In this document: piece by piece, positions 1 to 11,200 of the stretch
Layout: every line of letters begins with the position of its first letter
Position numbering within the stretch: position 1 is the stretch's first letter
NCBI GenBank assembly: GCA_013368375.1
Contig: JAACJP010000063.1
Span: 1-64,000, forward strand
Origin: Tricholomella constricta
Taxonomy: Eukaryota > Basidiomycota > Agaricomycetes > Agaricales > Lyophyllaceae
Length of the DNA: 64,000 nt
Direction: 5' to 3'
The notes under the pieces: generated by a model
Databases searched by the model: none
Told to the model about the DNA's origin: nothing
Seen by the model: only the letters and a program-made list of their open reading frames with translations
Made by a program: the position numbers and the translations under genes

Positions 1-690
1 CCTCGAATGTCACTTCATGCTTGACCTGCCTCCTAAGATCCGCAACGAGCCCGAACTTGAACAAGTCGACAGCGCAAGTTTGCTCTTCAACAAGACCCTG
101 TCATCAATCACATCAGCATATGAGGCGGCACACACGCAAGGGCTGACACGCCACGTAACCCTCAAACACCTTCTCAACATCACGCCCCACCCGCTTGCCC
201 ATGTCCTTCCACCCAACTTGCAGAATCCACCAGCTCATAGTCAAGAACCTGCTCTCCACACGCTCGCTGATATTGTGCTCCGCCTCCGCGCCCTCGCCCT
301 CACCCTGGTCCTCGCCGAGCAGCGCAGCTCCGTCGCCTGCGAGCATGTCCTCCAGCCGCGCCTGGACACAGAAAAAGGAGAACATTGGAAAGGGATGACT
401 GGGGCGTCGAGGTGCTCCTGCATGCGCTCGTCGCGCTCGAGCTGGAGGACGGCGTGGATGTATTTGCCCGTGCGAGGGGGTGAGCCAGAGGAAGGTGAGG
501 AGGGAGAGGACAGTCATGGCGTAGAGGTTGTGAGGGTGCGTGTGAATGCTGTGTCGTGAAAGAGTTAGCTATGTGGGATGATGAAGAGGAAAGGAAAGAG
601 GAAAAAACGCACTGAGGACCTTGACTTCATTCCAAAGCTCGGCATTCGATTTTGCGGTGCTCGATCGGAGGTGATGGAGGCACTCATGAC
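1..690 (-). pseudogene. PEX3: PEX3 (peroxin-3) pseudogene, continues past the left edge
   Basis: Peroxin-3 is the peroxisomal membrane anchor and docking factor for PEX19, needed to insert peroxisomal membrane proteins. On the minus strand, successive pieces match the family in the right order: KSNAELWNEVKVLS (near 613-655), then a 64-bp intron (549-612, GTGCGT...ACAG), then YAMTVLSLLTFL, RTGKYIHAVLQLERDERMQEH, LTMSWWILQVGWKDMGKRV, and DLRRQVKHEVTFE near base 1-40. The pieces lie in different frames, so at least three indels separate them and no continuous product is possible. The N-terminal membrane anchor is not visible upstream and the C-terminal part lies outside the window. The retained intron argues for a DNA duplicate, not a retrocopy. 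I recognise the family from the conserved TMSWW...GWKD block; the functional intact copy must be elsewhere. Confidence 0.78.
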
Positions 691-699
691 GCTGTCGGA

Positions 700-2120
700 C
701 TGGCTGAAGTGTAGAGAATGGAAACGGACGAGATGGGTCAAGGTAGAACGCACCACGATAGACGAGGCTTCGTGGTCGTGAACCGAGCTTGTTGTGGATG
801 GGGGGGTTCGTGCCAATTGCTCACGATGGCCTCTAAGCACGATGGACGAGCCTCGAGACCCAGCCCGGTCCTCCCTCTCACATCTACCAACGCCGCCGAT
901 TCTACACATCTCAGCCGTACCCACCCTAGGTCTGCTCCCTCTCTCTCTCTCTCTCTCCGTCTGATCGGGCGCTATAGCAGCGGTGGACAACTCCAGCTCG
1001 TCACGAACTGCTCCTGGTCAAAGGTGGCGACCTGATTTTTGCGATCGATATCGGCTCAGTGAACGACCAGATGAGGCGCAAAGGCAACAGGAATGAGAAC
1101 ACACATTACAGAACACGACAATCGTCGCCTTGTTATCGTCGTACACGCCACCGTAGTTTGTCTGATTCCTGAGATCGTCGTCATAGTCGATGGACGCGTT
1201 GACACCACTAAGGAAGATCTGGGTTACTTGCTGCTGACCATCCTGGGGACGAAAATATCGAGTACGTCAATGTCAGTCGCCCGCCGAGCCCGCTGAATCC
1301 ACTTAGAATCCATCATCTCCGACAACGCGTTGCGGCTTGGGCATCGGAGTGTTGCTCAGGAAGGACTCGGCGGCGCCTGCGACTACGGCGTTGCGTGACG
1401 TCCTGATGTGGTGATCCCGGTTGAGGCAGTCCAGAAGTTGGGTGGAGACGATGGAGCCCTGCAAATGCATCGCGACGAGGATGACATCAGCTGTGTGAAG
1501 GCCATCCATCTATTCCTGGTTGACCTGCAGATTCGCATGGAGCGTGGTAGTTGTCAGGCGAGCAAAGATGATCAAAAGTAAGCGAACCTCGTCCTCGGAA
1601 ACATGGGGTGAGACTCAGACTCACTTGGCGACACATCCATCAAAGCTTCCTTCACCCTCTTGTGGGCCTGCATGACCCTCTGAAGCTTCATACCATGCTG
1701 ATTACAGCTAGTGAAATAGATTGAAGACTGAATATACAGACAGACGGACATGGCAAACGTCAGGCTTACCTCTTGAGAATCCCATGTGCGGTGCTCAGTT
1801 GCTGTTCGCGTAAGGCTAGATTTACAGCGTCAACACGGCTGCACACTTATGATCGTGAACAAAAACGGCGAGACTTGAAGTAGAGGCTTCTTCGGCATTG
1901 TGTTGAGTTAAGGCGTGCAACATGCGCAGCATTCGGCCCGCAGATTGGCGTATCAGCTGTGCGGAAGCGCTCAATTACTCAGCCCAAAGGACAAAATAAT
2001 AGTAACACTTACCTTGCGCTTCTTCCGTGCATCGCGCCCTGGGTCCCCGACTCCAGATGATGAACAAGGAGGCGGGCTTGCTGTGTGTGTGCGTGCGCAC
2101 TTGGATAGGGATGCTGGCCC
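700..2120. other. Degenerate gene-like sequence, unidentified
   Basis: No intact gene. Around 840-905 the sequence shares a block (GGACCGGGCTGGG on the minus strand) with 43.20-43.30 kb, so part of this is duplicated. On the minus strand at 1300-1680 there are short open stretches (for example SEMMDSKWIQRARRATDID near 1230-1320, and KLQRVMQAHKRVKEALM near 1630-1690) that look protein-derived, but stops separate them and I do not recognise the family. Confidence 0.4.
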
Positions 2121-2129
2121 TGTCGCTGT

Positions 2130-2560
2130 TGAACTTATACCCCTGTGAACACTCGGCCGTCAGTTCGTCGGTGAAGCTCGTCGGTGGACTGTGGGGAGGT
2201 GTCAGGACAGTGGGGCCAAGGCACGACAGGCACGGGGTTCTGGGAGAATATTATGTATCGGTGTTAGTAGAAGAGAACTGGAGGAAGCGGGAGTCAGGCG
2301 CACGAAAGCCGACCATCGAACACCGAACATTGAAAATTGGAAAATGGAGGTGCATCACGGCGAGCGACACATGAACCGAGTCCCAACGAAGAAAAAGAAA
2401 GAAAAAGAAAAGAACAAGGAGATGCAGCCAGGTATCTTTTCAAAATGATATGTACACCTAGCAGCGGCAGCGGCAACGCACCTAGAGAAGCGAGGTAATC
2501 ATTGTACAAGAGGTCAGTGGGGAGATTATGATTATTGGATGGCGGGCAACATACTTGATG
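2130..2560. repeat. Duplicated block, copy 1 (partner at 13.24-13.64 kb)
   Basis: This block and 13,240-13,640 share an ordered series of matches: GGNGTTCTGGGAG, a purine-rich AAGAAAAAGAAAG-type tract, GGAGATGCAGCC, AAATGATAT(G/A)TACAC and CAGCGGCAGC. Both are diverged, with many small indels. Neither carries a convincing open reading frame. Confidence 0.55.
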
Positions 2561-3900
2561 TCGACGAATATGCTGTACACATCGTTAAGCCACATACAAC
2601 GAAGATCCGCGGGTGTCGCGCCGGACCTGCTCCAAAGATAAGAGAAAAATAAGGCGAATCGACGATGGACGACGCACCGGGTTCGCGTAGGAAGGTCGCT
2701 TTCTCCATACTCCTCGTGAGGATGTGCGCTTTTCAACTTTACACGTGTATCAGCATGAAATAGCTGAAATGTGCACAAGTCGTGCAATAAAATTGGGCAT
2801 CGCGATCTGCTTTGATATCAACGAAAGGAACATCAGTAATGATACGGCTATTTGACCCTCCCATAAATTAGGAGATCCGCCCCTTTGAATGCAGGTGATG
2901 CTTACACATTCACAGCGAGGAGGAGCGACTGCACAATTTCTGCACTACTCATACTGCAGCATGATTAACAGTCAGTGTAACGAACGGCGCACCGTTCACG
3001 CGGAACTCAAGGGTGGAGATTCGAAAACTCAGAGTTAATCGCAAGGCTGATGACGACGTCGGCGTCGGGGATTCAGATGTTCAAGAGCAAGTTTCCAGTC
3101 AAGGGGGCGTTTTGATGATGTGGAGATCGCCCTTCCCCCGCGCCTCCCTAAACTTTCTCATCCAAAACAAGCCTCTCCGCCTCCACCTTCACCTCCACCC
3201 ACTCAGGTATCCACCTACCCCCATGCCTCTGCAGCTGCATATCCACTAGGCCCACGATCCACGCTTCCTGCCACTCCAGATCCTCCCATATCCCGTTTCC
3301 CTTTTCCTCGGTCGCTGCCCTTTCTCTCCCTCCCCGTATATGACTCGCTTCCATGCGCAAGCACCCCCGGCCTCTTCGCCAGATCTACGCTCGTGCTTCC
3401 CGCAGCGGTGATCTTTTGGGTTCCGTCTCGGAGGTCAAACACCATACTAGTTGATGTAGTTCTTGAATGAGTCCGTCTCGCCGCTCGCCTCGACTGTGAT
3501 GAACCGTGTAGAGTCGCCGGTTACCCTGGCATCGCGGGCTATGGTACCAATGGTGATGGCGAAGAAGGGTGAGGATAGCGGTGACGTAGGCGGGATGCGG
3601 TCAGGTGGTGAAATTGGCATTGTCCGCATCGTAGGTGCTGTGAGCGTCGTCTTCGTCGAAAGTGGCTTCAGAGTAGGATTAGAGGAGAAAGCATGACGAG
3701 AGGAGTTGTATGAGAAGGCGAGTAAGCAGTCCACGGGGTCGATGCCTGGAGAAAGGTGCCGTGTAAGGGGGGTTGACAAGAAGCGTCGACAAGCGACGTA
3801 GAGGACGACAAAAGGTGCAAGCGCGTGTGGAGGTGGTGATAGCTGCTTGAGGTGGCGAACGATGCCTCGTACCAACGATCTGCCACTTCGCCCGTGCGGA
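2560..3900. other. No identifiable gene; weak coding-like remnants
   Basis: Open stretches on the minus strand at 3215-3950 (including ITVEASGET-like text near 3470-3500) are broken by stops and I cannot place them in a family. The proline- and serine-rich readings on both strands follow from base composition. Confidence 0.3.
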
Positions 3901-3989
3901 CTCGCCGGCACTCTGCTCCTGACCACTGGACTCCAACTCCTACTCGAGCCGTGGCTCGCACTGGCGCCTGTATCGCAGAGGTGGAGGCG

Positions 3990-4500
3990 GAGGTGGGGTG
4001 AGCGCAAGTGCGAGTGCGAGGGCTCGGGCGAGCGGCACTACAACGGGTGAAGGAGAGGCAGGCATGGTCGTGACGGCAGTGGAGGTGGGCGCGCCAACGA
4101 GGATCAGCGGAGGTAGAGTTGATTTTGATGCTGCGATGAGCGCGCGAAGGAGGGCTGATTGCGTGGGCCGTGCGGCATCTAGAGGGCTGAGGACGGCGCA
4201 GTGAAGCTGTTGGGCGGGGGGAGAGGGCAGTGAGCGAGCAGAAGAGCAGAAGACGATGTACCTACCTCAAACAGTCGCGTCTCGGTGATCCATGAATGTC
4301 CTCTCCTTACTACGTAGTCTGCGCCCCAGCTCAGACGCTAAGTTGTCATATCTGATCCTACCTCGACTCGCGCATGATGTCAAACGTGTCGAGGACGACT
4401 TGGAGTCCCGTGTGAGAGGCGCATGCTCGCCTGTATCTCTATCTCAGTCGAGGATGGCGTCCAGACATAGCTTGAAGGACCGCAGGAGAGCCAGCGCGGT
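3990..4500 (-). repeat. Multi-copy gene-fragment family Y, copy 1
   Basis: One of four related fragments, the others being 20,750-21,100 (-), 43,690-44,200 (-) and 35,720-35,860 (+). Shared landmarks are GTGACGGCAGTGGAGGTGGGCGC, an intron-like GCTCACTGCCC(C/T)TC...CAG tract followed by a short exon reading LHYTVL in the better-preserved copies, and CAGTCGCGTCTCGGTGA. The layout suggests an intron-containing host gene was duplicated repeatedly and decayed. I do not recognise the protein. Confidence 0.5.
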
Positions 4501-4859
4501 GGAGACGGTGTATGTGGAGGTGAGTGCAGTTTCTGAAGGGGCGGGCTCCTCAGCGAGGGACATGACAGCGAGGCCGGGATGGAAGCGGATGAGTTCGATG
4601 GGTGAGGCCGCGGATGGACGCACTGGCAGCGAGGAAGGAGGATTGGAAGGTGGCGTTGCGGATGCGGAGGGCAAGGTTTGCGTGCTGTGGGACTGGTCAG
4701 AGTTTTCAATGGGTGTGTGTGGAAGACATACAATCGGGGCGGCAGTAACTACACCATGTAGTGCAACATCTCGACCTTCTCCGTGTACGGCAGGAGCATG
4801 GAGGGCAGAATCGCTGATAGCCACCGCAGGATGCTCGGTGGGTCGGTCACAGCATGGAC

Positions 4860-5040
4860 ATCGTTGAGAGGCGGGCAGATGGCAAGGAAGCCGTCGAAGG
4901 ACGGATCGTCCAGATCCTCATCGATTTCTTGCGGGTCATCGCAATGACGATGAGCTTGGGCCCATCGTAGGCCTCGTCGTCGGTAGAGGAGACTTCATCA
5001 TCAGAGTCGATTGCGGGCAACTAGTACGGGGAAATGAGTA
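4860..5040 (-). repeat. Acidic-protein gene fragment, copy 1 (partner at 47.57-47.72 kb)
   Basis: The block running from GCGGGCAGATGGCAAG through ACGGATCGTCCAGATCCTC is nearly identical at 47,567-47,618, and similarity continues about 100 bp further. On the minus strand both read as an acidic peptide, for example DEDLDDPFFDGSLAICPPL in the second copy, but frameshifts and stops interrupt both. The parent gene is unknown. Confidence 0.55.
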
Positions 5041-5289
5041 AGTTCGACGATGAAAGATTCTGACTAACCTTGCATGGCGCCGAGGGAGAATGACGAGGCT
5101 CTGCATGCCAGACTTCATGGTCGCTGTGACAGGCGTCGCGCTGTAACGTTGACCATATGGTGGGTATTTGCAGCCTGTTTGCAGCGGCGTCAATCGGTCA
5201 CAGTCGCATCGAAAAACAATGTCAACATAGTTGTTGTCATTGGATAATCAGCGTTCAACCCTGATTAATGATTGTCGACCCGATCTCCA

Positions 5290-6640
5290 TCTCGTGCGCG
5301 TACCTCAAGAACCTACAGCGATTTGCCATTCAAGAATTCTGATCAGAACTTCAAGGTGAGTTCTACTTAACCATCTCGTAAGGCGACATCCAATAAATTA
5401 TTACCGCACTGTTCACGAAGCCTTTCAGCAAGTGTCTAGGAGTGTACCGCCCCTGGTGAGTGCTTCAAAGCCATTTTGCGATTGTTTCGCTCATTTACTC
5501 TACTACGATTCCCACTCTCTGATTTTTCGAGCACTGCATCATTCCGTGCACTCTAAATCAATGCCTCCGAGTCGAACGCCCGCCAATCGCCTCATCTCAT
5601 TACACAGCCTCTACACGGACGGAGTACATCAGCTACGACAACGGGACTAGTACATCTGTACTCAGAGTTTCGTCAGAGAGAGACTGAACATTCGGTGCGT
5701 TTCTATCTGCTCGAAACATCAATTTGCACTTGACACGATTTGCGCATTCAGGTCATACGCCACCCGAACTTGTAAGCTTGGAGTCGGAACTCGAGAAACC
5801 GTCTCTGGACCTGACTCTTTATGCTCACGAAGCTACTGCATGCGTCTCCGCATTCTTTTCGTTATCTTCACCTTATTTATGTTCCTACTGCTCCAGAACC
5901 AACACCCTTATAAGTACACGACGCCTCAAGCATGCGCGCTAGAAAGTTAATCTGCGGACGAGGGAATTGTAATCTAAGGTGAGCCTTCCTATTTCGAAGA
6001 GTGATTGAACATATTGACAAGGACACTTGAAGCACTCGCACGATATTCGCCTCTTGACGACGCAATCTTCGTTCCGAATTCTTTTCAGAGTATATGGGCA
6101 CACATGGCGCCTATGGTGAGTGCTCACGAGTCGATCTAAATATCGTTTCTTTGGTTCCTTCATTACTTTTGCTGCAGTTTTCTTTTCTTGAGGAGGACAC
6201 GGCCATTACGGTACGTTCGGTGCTTTCTTGACGTCTCTCTCGCTCAAAGCCACGAGCATCTATCTCTATCTCTCCCGCCTTTGCACGCACACTATACATC
6301 AACACACGCGCGATATTGGCGTGATTGCAATCGGCGGACGATGGAATCCAAGGTGACATTTTCCAGGTGAGGTTTACCATTCACAAGCTTCATACAAACT
6401 GAAATTTGACTCTTCAGGCCCCTGCGCAATACAAAACGGACCACGCCAACTACAGCGACGATGGTGATTGATGGGCGATAAGATCTGTATTCAGAGTTTC
6501 GGCTTCGAGAAACTGACCCATTGGTGCGTTCTTTCATCTCAAAAATCGATTTGCGGGTAATACAACTTTCCATACTCAAACCATTTCGTTGATGTCTCGA
6601 TAGGTTCCTTGAAGAAGACAATTTGTAGCGCGAAGTGACG
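5290..6640 (+). repeat. Exon/intron-bearing gene-fragment family Z, copies 1-2
   Basis: Two diverged tandem copies of a multi-intron gene fragment. Landmarks: 'GACGGAGTACATCAGCTACGAC' near 5620 versus 'CGGACCACGCCAACTACAGC' near 6430; 'CTGTACTCAGAGTTTCG' near 5650 versus 'CTGTATTCAGAGTTTCG' near 6485; and 'TGGTGCGTTCTTTC' type splice-donor contexts. Related copies lie at 10,300-11,200 and 44,400-45,430. Splice-like GTGAGT/GTGCGT sites recur at equivalent positions. No continuous reading frame survives and I cannot name the gene. Confidence 0.5.
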
Positions 6641-6859
6641 AGTAGCCGACGCTGCGGCGTGGAGGACGAAATAAATTGTTCGATACGAGGTCTGTAAGTT
6701 TGAGGCGTAGAAAGGGAGGAAATGACACTGTGGACTCGAGTTTAATTGTAGTCTGAGGAAATTTTCTGTTTAAAATAAAAATCGGCGATGCTGAGTGGAA
6801 TAATCATTGGACTTGAGTTGAAAAGGGACATGGAAATATCGAGACTGCGACATTTGTTT

Positions 6860-6990
6860 GCATGCGGCGCCCTCACTGAGGGCGCCGTATGCAAACTGAG
6901 GGCGGCGCATGCAAACTGAGGGCGGAACTGAGGGCGGCGCATGTAAACGGCAGCAAACAATGCGGCGCCCTCAGTGAGGGCGCCGCATAC
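6860..6990 (-). repeat. Cluster of CCCTCACTGAGGG palindromes and half-sites
   Basis: Two full palindromes (6866-6886 with central CACTG, and 6964-6984 with central CAGTG) face each other, with three half-site fragments (ACTGAGGGCGG...) between them. The two full copies are in opposite orientation as judged by their asymmetric centres, making a nested inverted repeat of about 125 bp. Confidence 0.85.
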
Positions 6991-7401
6991 GTCATACCGC
7001 CACACTCCCTCTATGATACATTTCTTCTGCATTGTACTGTACAAAACTAACGTACTGTTCTGGTCATCGATGCCGCAAGTACCACCACCACCTGCTTCTC
7101 CCAAGCGAGCTGCATCGGCCCCCCTCGAAGTGCGTCAACCTCTCCCCCACCCCGCCCTCCCTTACCCTTGTCCCCACTCCGCGCCCTGCCGCGCGTCATT
7201 TCATCCCTTACTCAATCCCCCGCCTGACCCTTCTAACCCTCGGGCAGCGACGATCGTTCTACGACCCCGTGTCCCCGCCCATCCATGTCCAAAGTCAGCA
7301 GGAGGCGAGCGCTATGTCGTGAGTGGGAAAATATACTGTACCTGGAATAGAGTCAGAGCCTAGCAAGAAGGAATCACGGTGCAAGGATATCTAAGATGTG
7401 C

Positions 7402-7422
7402 GGCACCCTCAGTGAGGGCGCC
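7402..7422 (+). repeat. Dispersed CCCTCAGTGAGGG palindrome
   Basis: Right flank CTGAAAGACCTTGAATTATGA belongs to a conserved extended context also seen at 16,785 and 40,824, where it is followed by GACGCCGGAGC-like and GGAGAGGAT sequence. Confidence 0.85.
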
Positions 7423-7429
7423 CTGAAAG

Positions 7430-9120
7430 ACCTTGAATTATGATGCCGGAGCAAAAGTGCAGGTCGATCGAGAGTGAAGTTGGGTTTGCTATTCGGGTGG
7501 AGTGCTTCACAGGCGGCAGCGCAACATGTTTCTTTTCGATCTAGTCAGTAAAGCGATGAGTTTACCATGCAACGAAATGGAATGTGGACCCAGTGCTTAC
7601 CGCATAGCCGTTGAGCCCAGCCTCGTGCTTCTCGGTACGCGTGAACTCAGGCGTCTTCTTGTCTGAGCATGTGGATGCAATGGAATGTCGAATCGGAGAC
7701 CCAGCAGAACCGAACACGAACCTCCTCAAAGCCGCCTTATCGCCTCCTCGTCTCTTCGAATCCCAAGGCTGCGCACCGGCTCCGGGTCCTCTTGTTATCC
7801 TCCGTCTCTGGTCCACGTCAACGTCCACGTGCAGCACCCCCACACCCACGTCTACTTCTTCCCCGTCTTCCCAACCCCCATCCCTACCCCCACCAGCTTC
7901 CCCACCCTCTCCCACGACGTCCTAAGCCCCCTATTGTTGTTGGTGTGGCTGCTGCTGTTGAAGTTGCTGCGCCTCCATAGTCCCCCGTCTCTCCACCCGC
8001 TTCATCTTCTCCTTGCACCAACCACACACTGTCCCAGGCCCCATAGGCCCCGGCCCCCACTTCTCAACACACTTCCCATCCTGATACCGTCCCGCACTGC
8101 CGACATATCCTCTGCCCCGCCTCGTTCGTCGCCAGATACACCGTCGCAGCCGCCGCAGCCGTAGCCGAGTCAACGGGGGCCGGGGCCGGGTGCAGGCGCA
8201 ACAGCTACAGAACAGGGGCGCATCAGTGTATGGTGCGAAGACAGAACACGGAATACGCACTGTTAATCGCAGAATACTTGCTCTTCTTAACAGGCGCGCC
8301 CGTTACCACCAGCACAAACACATCCACTGGAACTGTGCCGCCTGCCCCGGTTATGCGAGGGGCTCCGCGACGCTCACGGACAGGGACTCGGTGTGGAACG
8401 GCACTGAGGCGGGGTTGGGGTCGGAGGCGGGGAGGTCGGCGGTGTAGGCGCGTCGCACGGTGTTGTTGTTATTGTGTGATGCGGGTGTGCAGAGTCAAAG
8501 TGGGGCGGGCGTAAAGGCGTGTAAGGCCGTGGAGGCGGCGGGGGCGGCAGGGGGGCAGAGCAGGGGGTGCGGTGGGTGGTGGTGCGGCCGAAGAGACGTT
8601 GTTGGTGCTGGGAGAGAGCTGGATGGAAGTCGGCGCCGTTTGAGTTTGGTAGGGGTTGGGGTTGCTGTCTGCTGTGGCTTGGAGAAGCATCTCGTCGACG
8701 CTGAGAGAGGAGCGAGAGGAGGAGCGGGATGAGAAGCGGGAGCGGGGACGGGCGGGGCGGGAGGATCATCCTAGGGCCGACGATGCACTAAAACGGGGGG
8801 TAAGTGACAGACACGCGACACGCGACACGCTGCACACGCACGGGTTCACGATCCGCCCTCGACTTTTTAGCGGGCGGGGGGTGGCCGTACCCATCGATGC
8901 TCGCCGTCCTGGGTCTGCGGGATCCGGCATTGGGATGGGGCGGCAGGGCAAAAGGCGGGAGGCAGGAGGCGATGCACCACAACCAGCAGGCCAAATCCCT
9001 CTCCCTCCGCTCTCTGGCCCTCCCCTCCATGTCCCTCCCATCCCTGTCCCTCCCCTCCCTGTCCCTCTCCTCCCTCCCCTCCCTGTCCATGGCCATTACT
9101 TCGTATGCTTTGAGGTTGTG
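7430..9120. other. Low-complexity, proline/arginine-rich readings; no intact gene
   Basis: The minus strand at 7931-8130 reads as a Cys-containing peptide (GRYQDGKCVEKWGPGP, then GTVCGWCKEKMKRVE), followed by a glutamine run at 7931-7965. This looks like a remnant of a real coding exon of unknown family. Minus strand 7590-7660 (FTRTEKHEAGLNGYAV) has a homologous block at 41,440-41,520 (EYVHADKHAAGLDDYAV), each followed by a GT splice-like site. From 8990-9085 a short CCCTCC-type minisatellite is present. Confidence 0.45.
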
Positions 9121-9129
9121 TGAGGCGAA

Positions 9130-9735
9130 TACGGCGGTCGTCCTTGGCATCCGGAGGCGTTGGCCACGGTTTCGAGTTTGTTGGGTCCTCTTCTGCGTTT
9201 GCACATCGCCGTTGAAAGGGAGGACAACAAACGGGGACGGGGACGGGGCCGAAGGCGACGGAGGAGGGAGTTGAGGAGTCCTGACGAAGAAGGCGTGGTC
9301 CCTGCGATGGGCGTCAGTGCGAGGTCAAGGGGCCGAGCTGGTGGAAAAGGCTTTGGGGAGTCCAAGACGTAGGCGATGAGCCTGTCGGCGAGGTAGGCGA
9401 CGCCGGGGGCTATGGTGCTGGTGTAGGAAGCGATGAGGGCGGTCGATGTGATGGGGGTGGTGGTGGTGTGGACGGCCAGACGCGTGAGAGAGGGGAGGGT
9501 GCAGTGGGGAGGGGTGAGGGACTTTGGGTGGGGATGGAGGGAAGGGGGAGACGGTGGTGATACCCGCAGTCTTGGGCGTGGCAGCGAAGCTGCTAGCAGA
9601 TGGAGGGGGCGGGGATGATGCGATTGAGCTTGGTGCAAGGAGGGGTGGTTGAAGTCGTTGACAGACGGCGCAGGGAGGGGTGGAAGGCGTTGGAGTTCGG
9701 ACTGGGAAGATTTCTTGTCTGTACAAATGCATCAA
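9130..9735 (-). pseudogene. SET3-like (PHD/SET domain protein) pseudogene, copy 1
   Basis: Fungal SET3-type proteins are histone deacetylase-complex subunits with an N-terminal PHD finger, a Ser/Thr/Pro-rich linker and a SET domain. On the minus strand at 9330-9480 the text SYTSTIAPGVAYLADRLIAYV, then DSPKPF and LDLAL, matches the linker that precedes the SET domain in basidiomycete homologues. The next block (near 9250-9300) aligns at nucleotide level with copy 2 at 15.0 kb (CCTCGCACT...ATCGCAGG...CGTCAGGA) but is frameshifted. No PHD finger and no intact SET catalytic core is visible. The family assignment is by memory of conserved text and should be confirmed by profile search. Confidence 0.5.
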
Positions 9736-9837
9736 GACAGAAGTCAGTAGACGAATGACGATTAAAAATGCGCTGCAGTGCTACTCACAGGACTCGTTAT
9801 AAAACCGATGCCAATGCTCTGCTACGCAGATTGAAAC

Positions 9838-9858
9838 GGCACCCTCACTGAGGGTGCC
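9838..9858 (-). repeat. Dispersed CCCTCACTGAGGG palindrome, reverse orientation
   Basis: Central CACTG and the flanks (reverse complement reads GTGC-GGCACC...) show this copy is inverted relative to most others. Confidence 0.85.
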
Positions 9859-10299
9859 GCACAAACAAAACGCTCGGTGTGTGGCGCCAAGTTTACGATG
9901 ACTAAGCAAGTGGAATATGATTGCCGGCTCATACCTCCTGCTTGTCGCCCGCCTCCGAACCCACAGGCGCCTCAAATCCACTTGCCCTACATTGATTAGC
10001 CGTCGAAAATTCCACTCAGAATTTCAAGATCACTCCAGCCGTCTGAACCATCCGCCATGCTGACGCGACACCCTAGCAATGATCACACCAACTGATCACA
10101 AAACCGTTCAGAAGATATCTGGTAATGTACCGTGCCCAGTGAGTGCTCCCAAGCCATCTCGCGATCGCTTCACTCATTTACCTTACTGATGTTCCCTATT
10201 CCCTGACCCTCCTGCAATGGACCGCGTCCAACAAGGTAAATTCGAAGGCACACCCATCACATCTAAGGCCCGAACAAAGCATCCGCCTCATCTCACCTC

Positions 10300-11200
10300 A
10301 CGCCAATCATGCAGGACGGAACACACCGATTTCAACAACGATGGCGATTGGCGAACGAGTAAGTAGAGATACAGGACAGATATAATGACACAGTGGTTCT
10401 CGACAAGTACGTCTTCTCTGGTTCTGAGCTCGGTTTTCAAGTCACCACACTGACATGGCACTCAAGCGCTCTCACGACAACGATTCAGACGACAAAACCG
10501 TCCGAGGATGCCTTATCCATCATGAGCTTTCTCGAGACGATCTCTCGAACATATCGTTGATCTTTTGACTCATGTTTGACAGGCCGGTACTGGTTGGTGG
10601 GTGGCGAGAGCTTTGGTGAGAATGTAAGTACAAACTCTTTGCTGCGTCCTACTTCGTTTCAGGCCTTTTCATGAACAACAACTCAAGTTACCTCCTCGTC
10701 TCGTGGATTGTAGGTAACCGTCGACACCCAAAGCACAATAGACGTGCGTTCGTTCGTTTCTCTTTCTGCTTATTCTGACTAATTCAACCCTGTTTCATTC
10801 GCAGCTCTCAGTATCGCCAGCCTCCAATTCGACGGCTCAAACACCTTGAAGACCTAGAGTAAGACGATCGCCTCATTGACCATTATTCACTGCTCCATTC
10901 GACCCTCGAGGACGCAAGGTAAGTGAGGCAGTCTCGTCTTCGCGAACAGTTGACTGACACCATGCTATGTCTTATACGTAGCCGTTGCATCTGTCTACTC
11001 TCCGACTGCCTTACACTAGGACCCGGGTGTGTTCGTTGCTTCGCTGAGACTCGAAGCACTCATCTCTTTATTTCCAATGACCTGATTGCGATCGGCAGAC
11101 GACAGAATCTGGGCTTAGAACCTCGAGGTAAGTGCCACTATTGAATTCAGCACACCGCCATGATGCCTGAGGCCTGATCATGCAGGGGCAGGAGAGCCAC
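10300..11200 (+). repeat. Gene-fragment family Z, copy 3
   Basis: Ordered matches to 44,400-44,970: CAGGACGGAACACA, AAGTACGTCT..CTCTGGTTCTGAGCTCG, GACAGG(C/G)(C/A)GGTAC(T/C)GGTTGGTGGG, GAGAATGTAAGTACAAACTC, CGCAGCTCTCAG(T/C)ATCGCC and GACGGCTCAA(A/T)CACCTTGAAGAC. Several GTAAGT/GTGCGT...CAG pairs bracket short exon-like blocks, so the source was an intron-rich gene. Frames are broken. Confidence 0.6.

Noticed and set aside
4292..4867. 191-codon plus-strand frame
   Set aside because: Lies antisense to family Y sequence and contains no domain; the coding-like signal is on the other strand.
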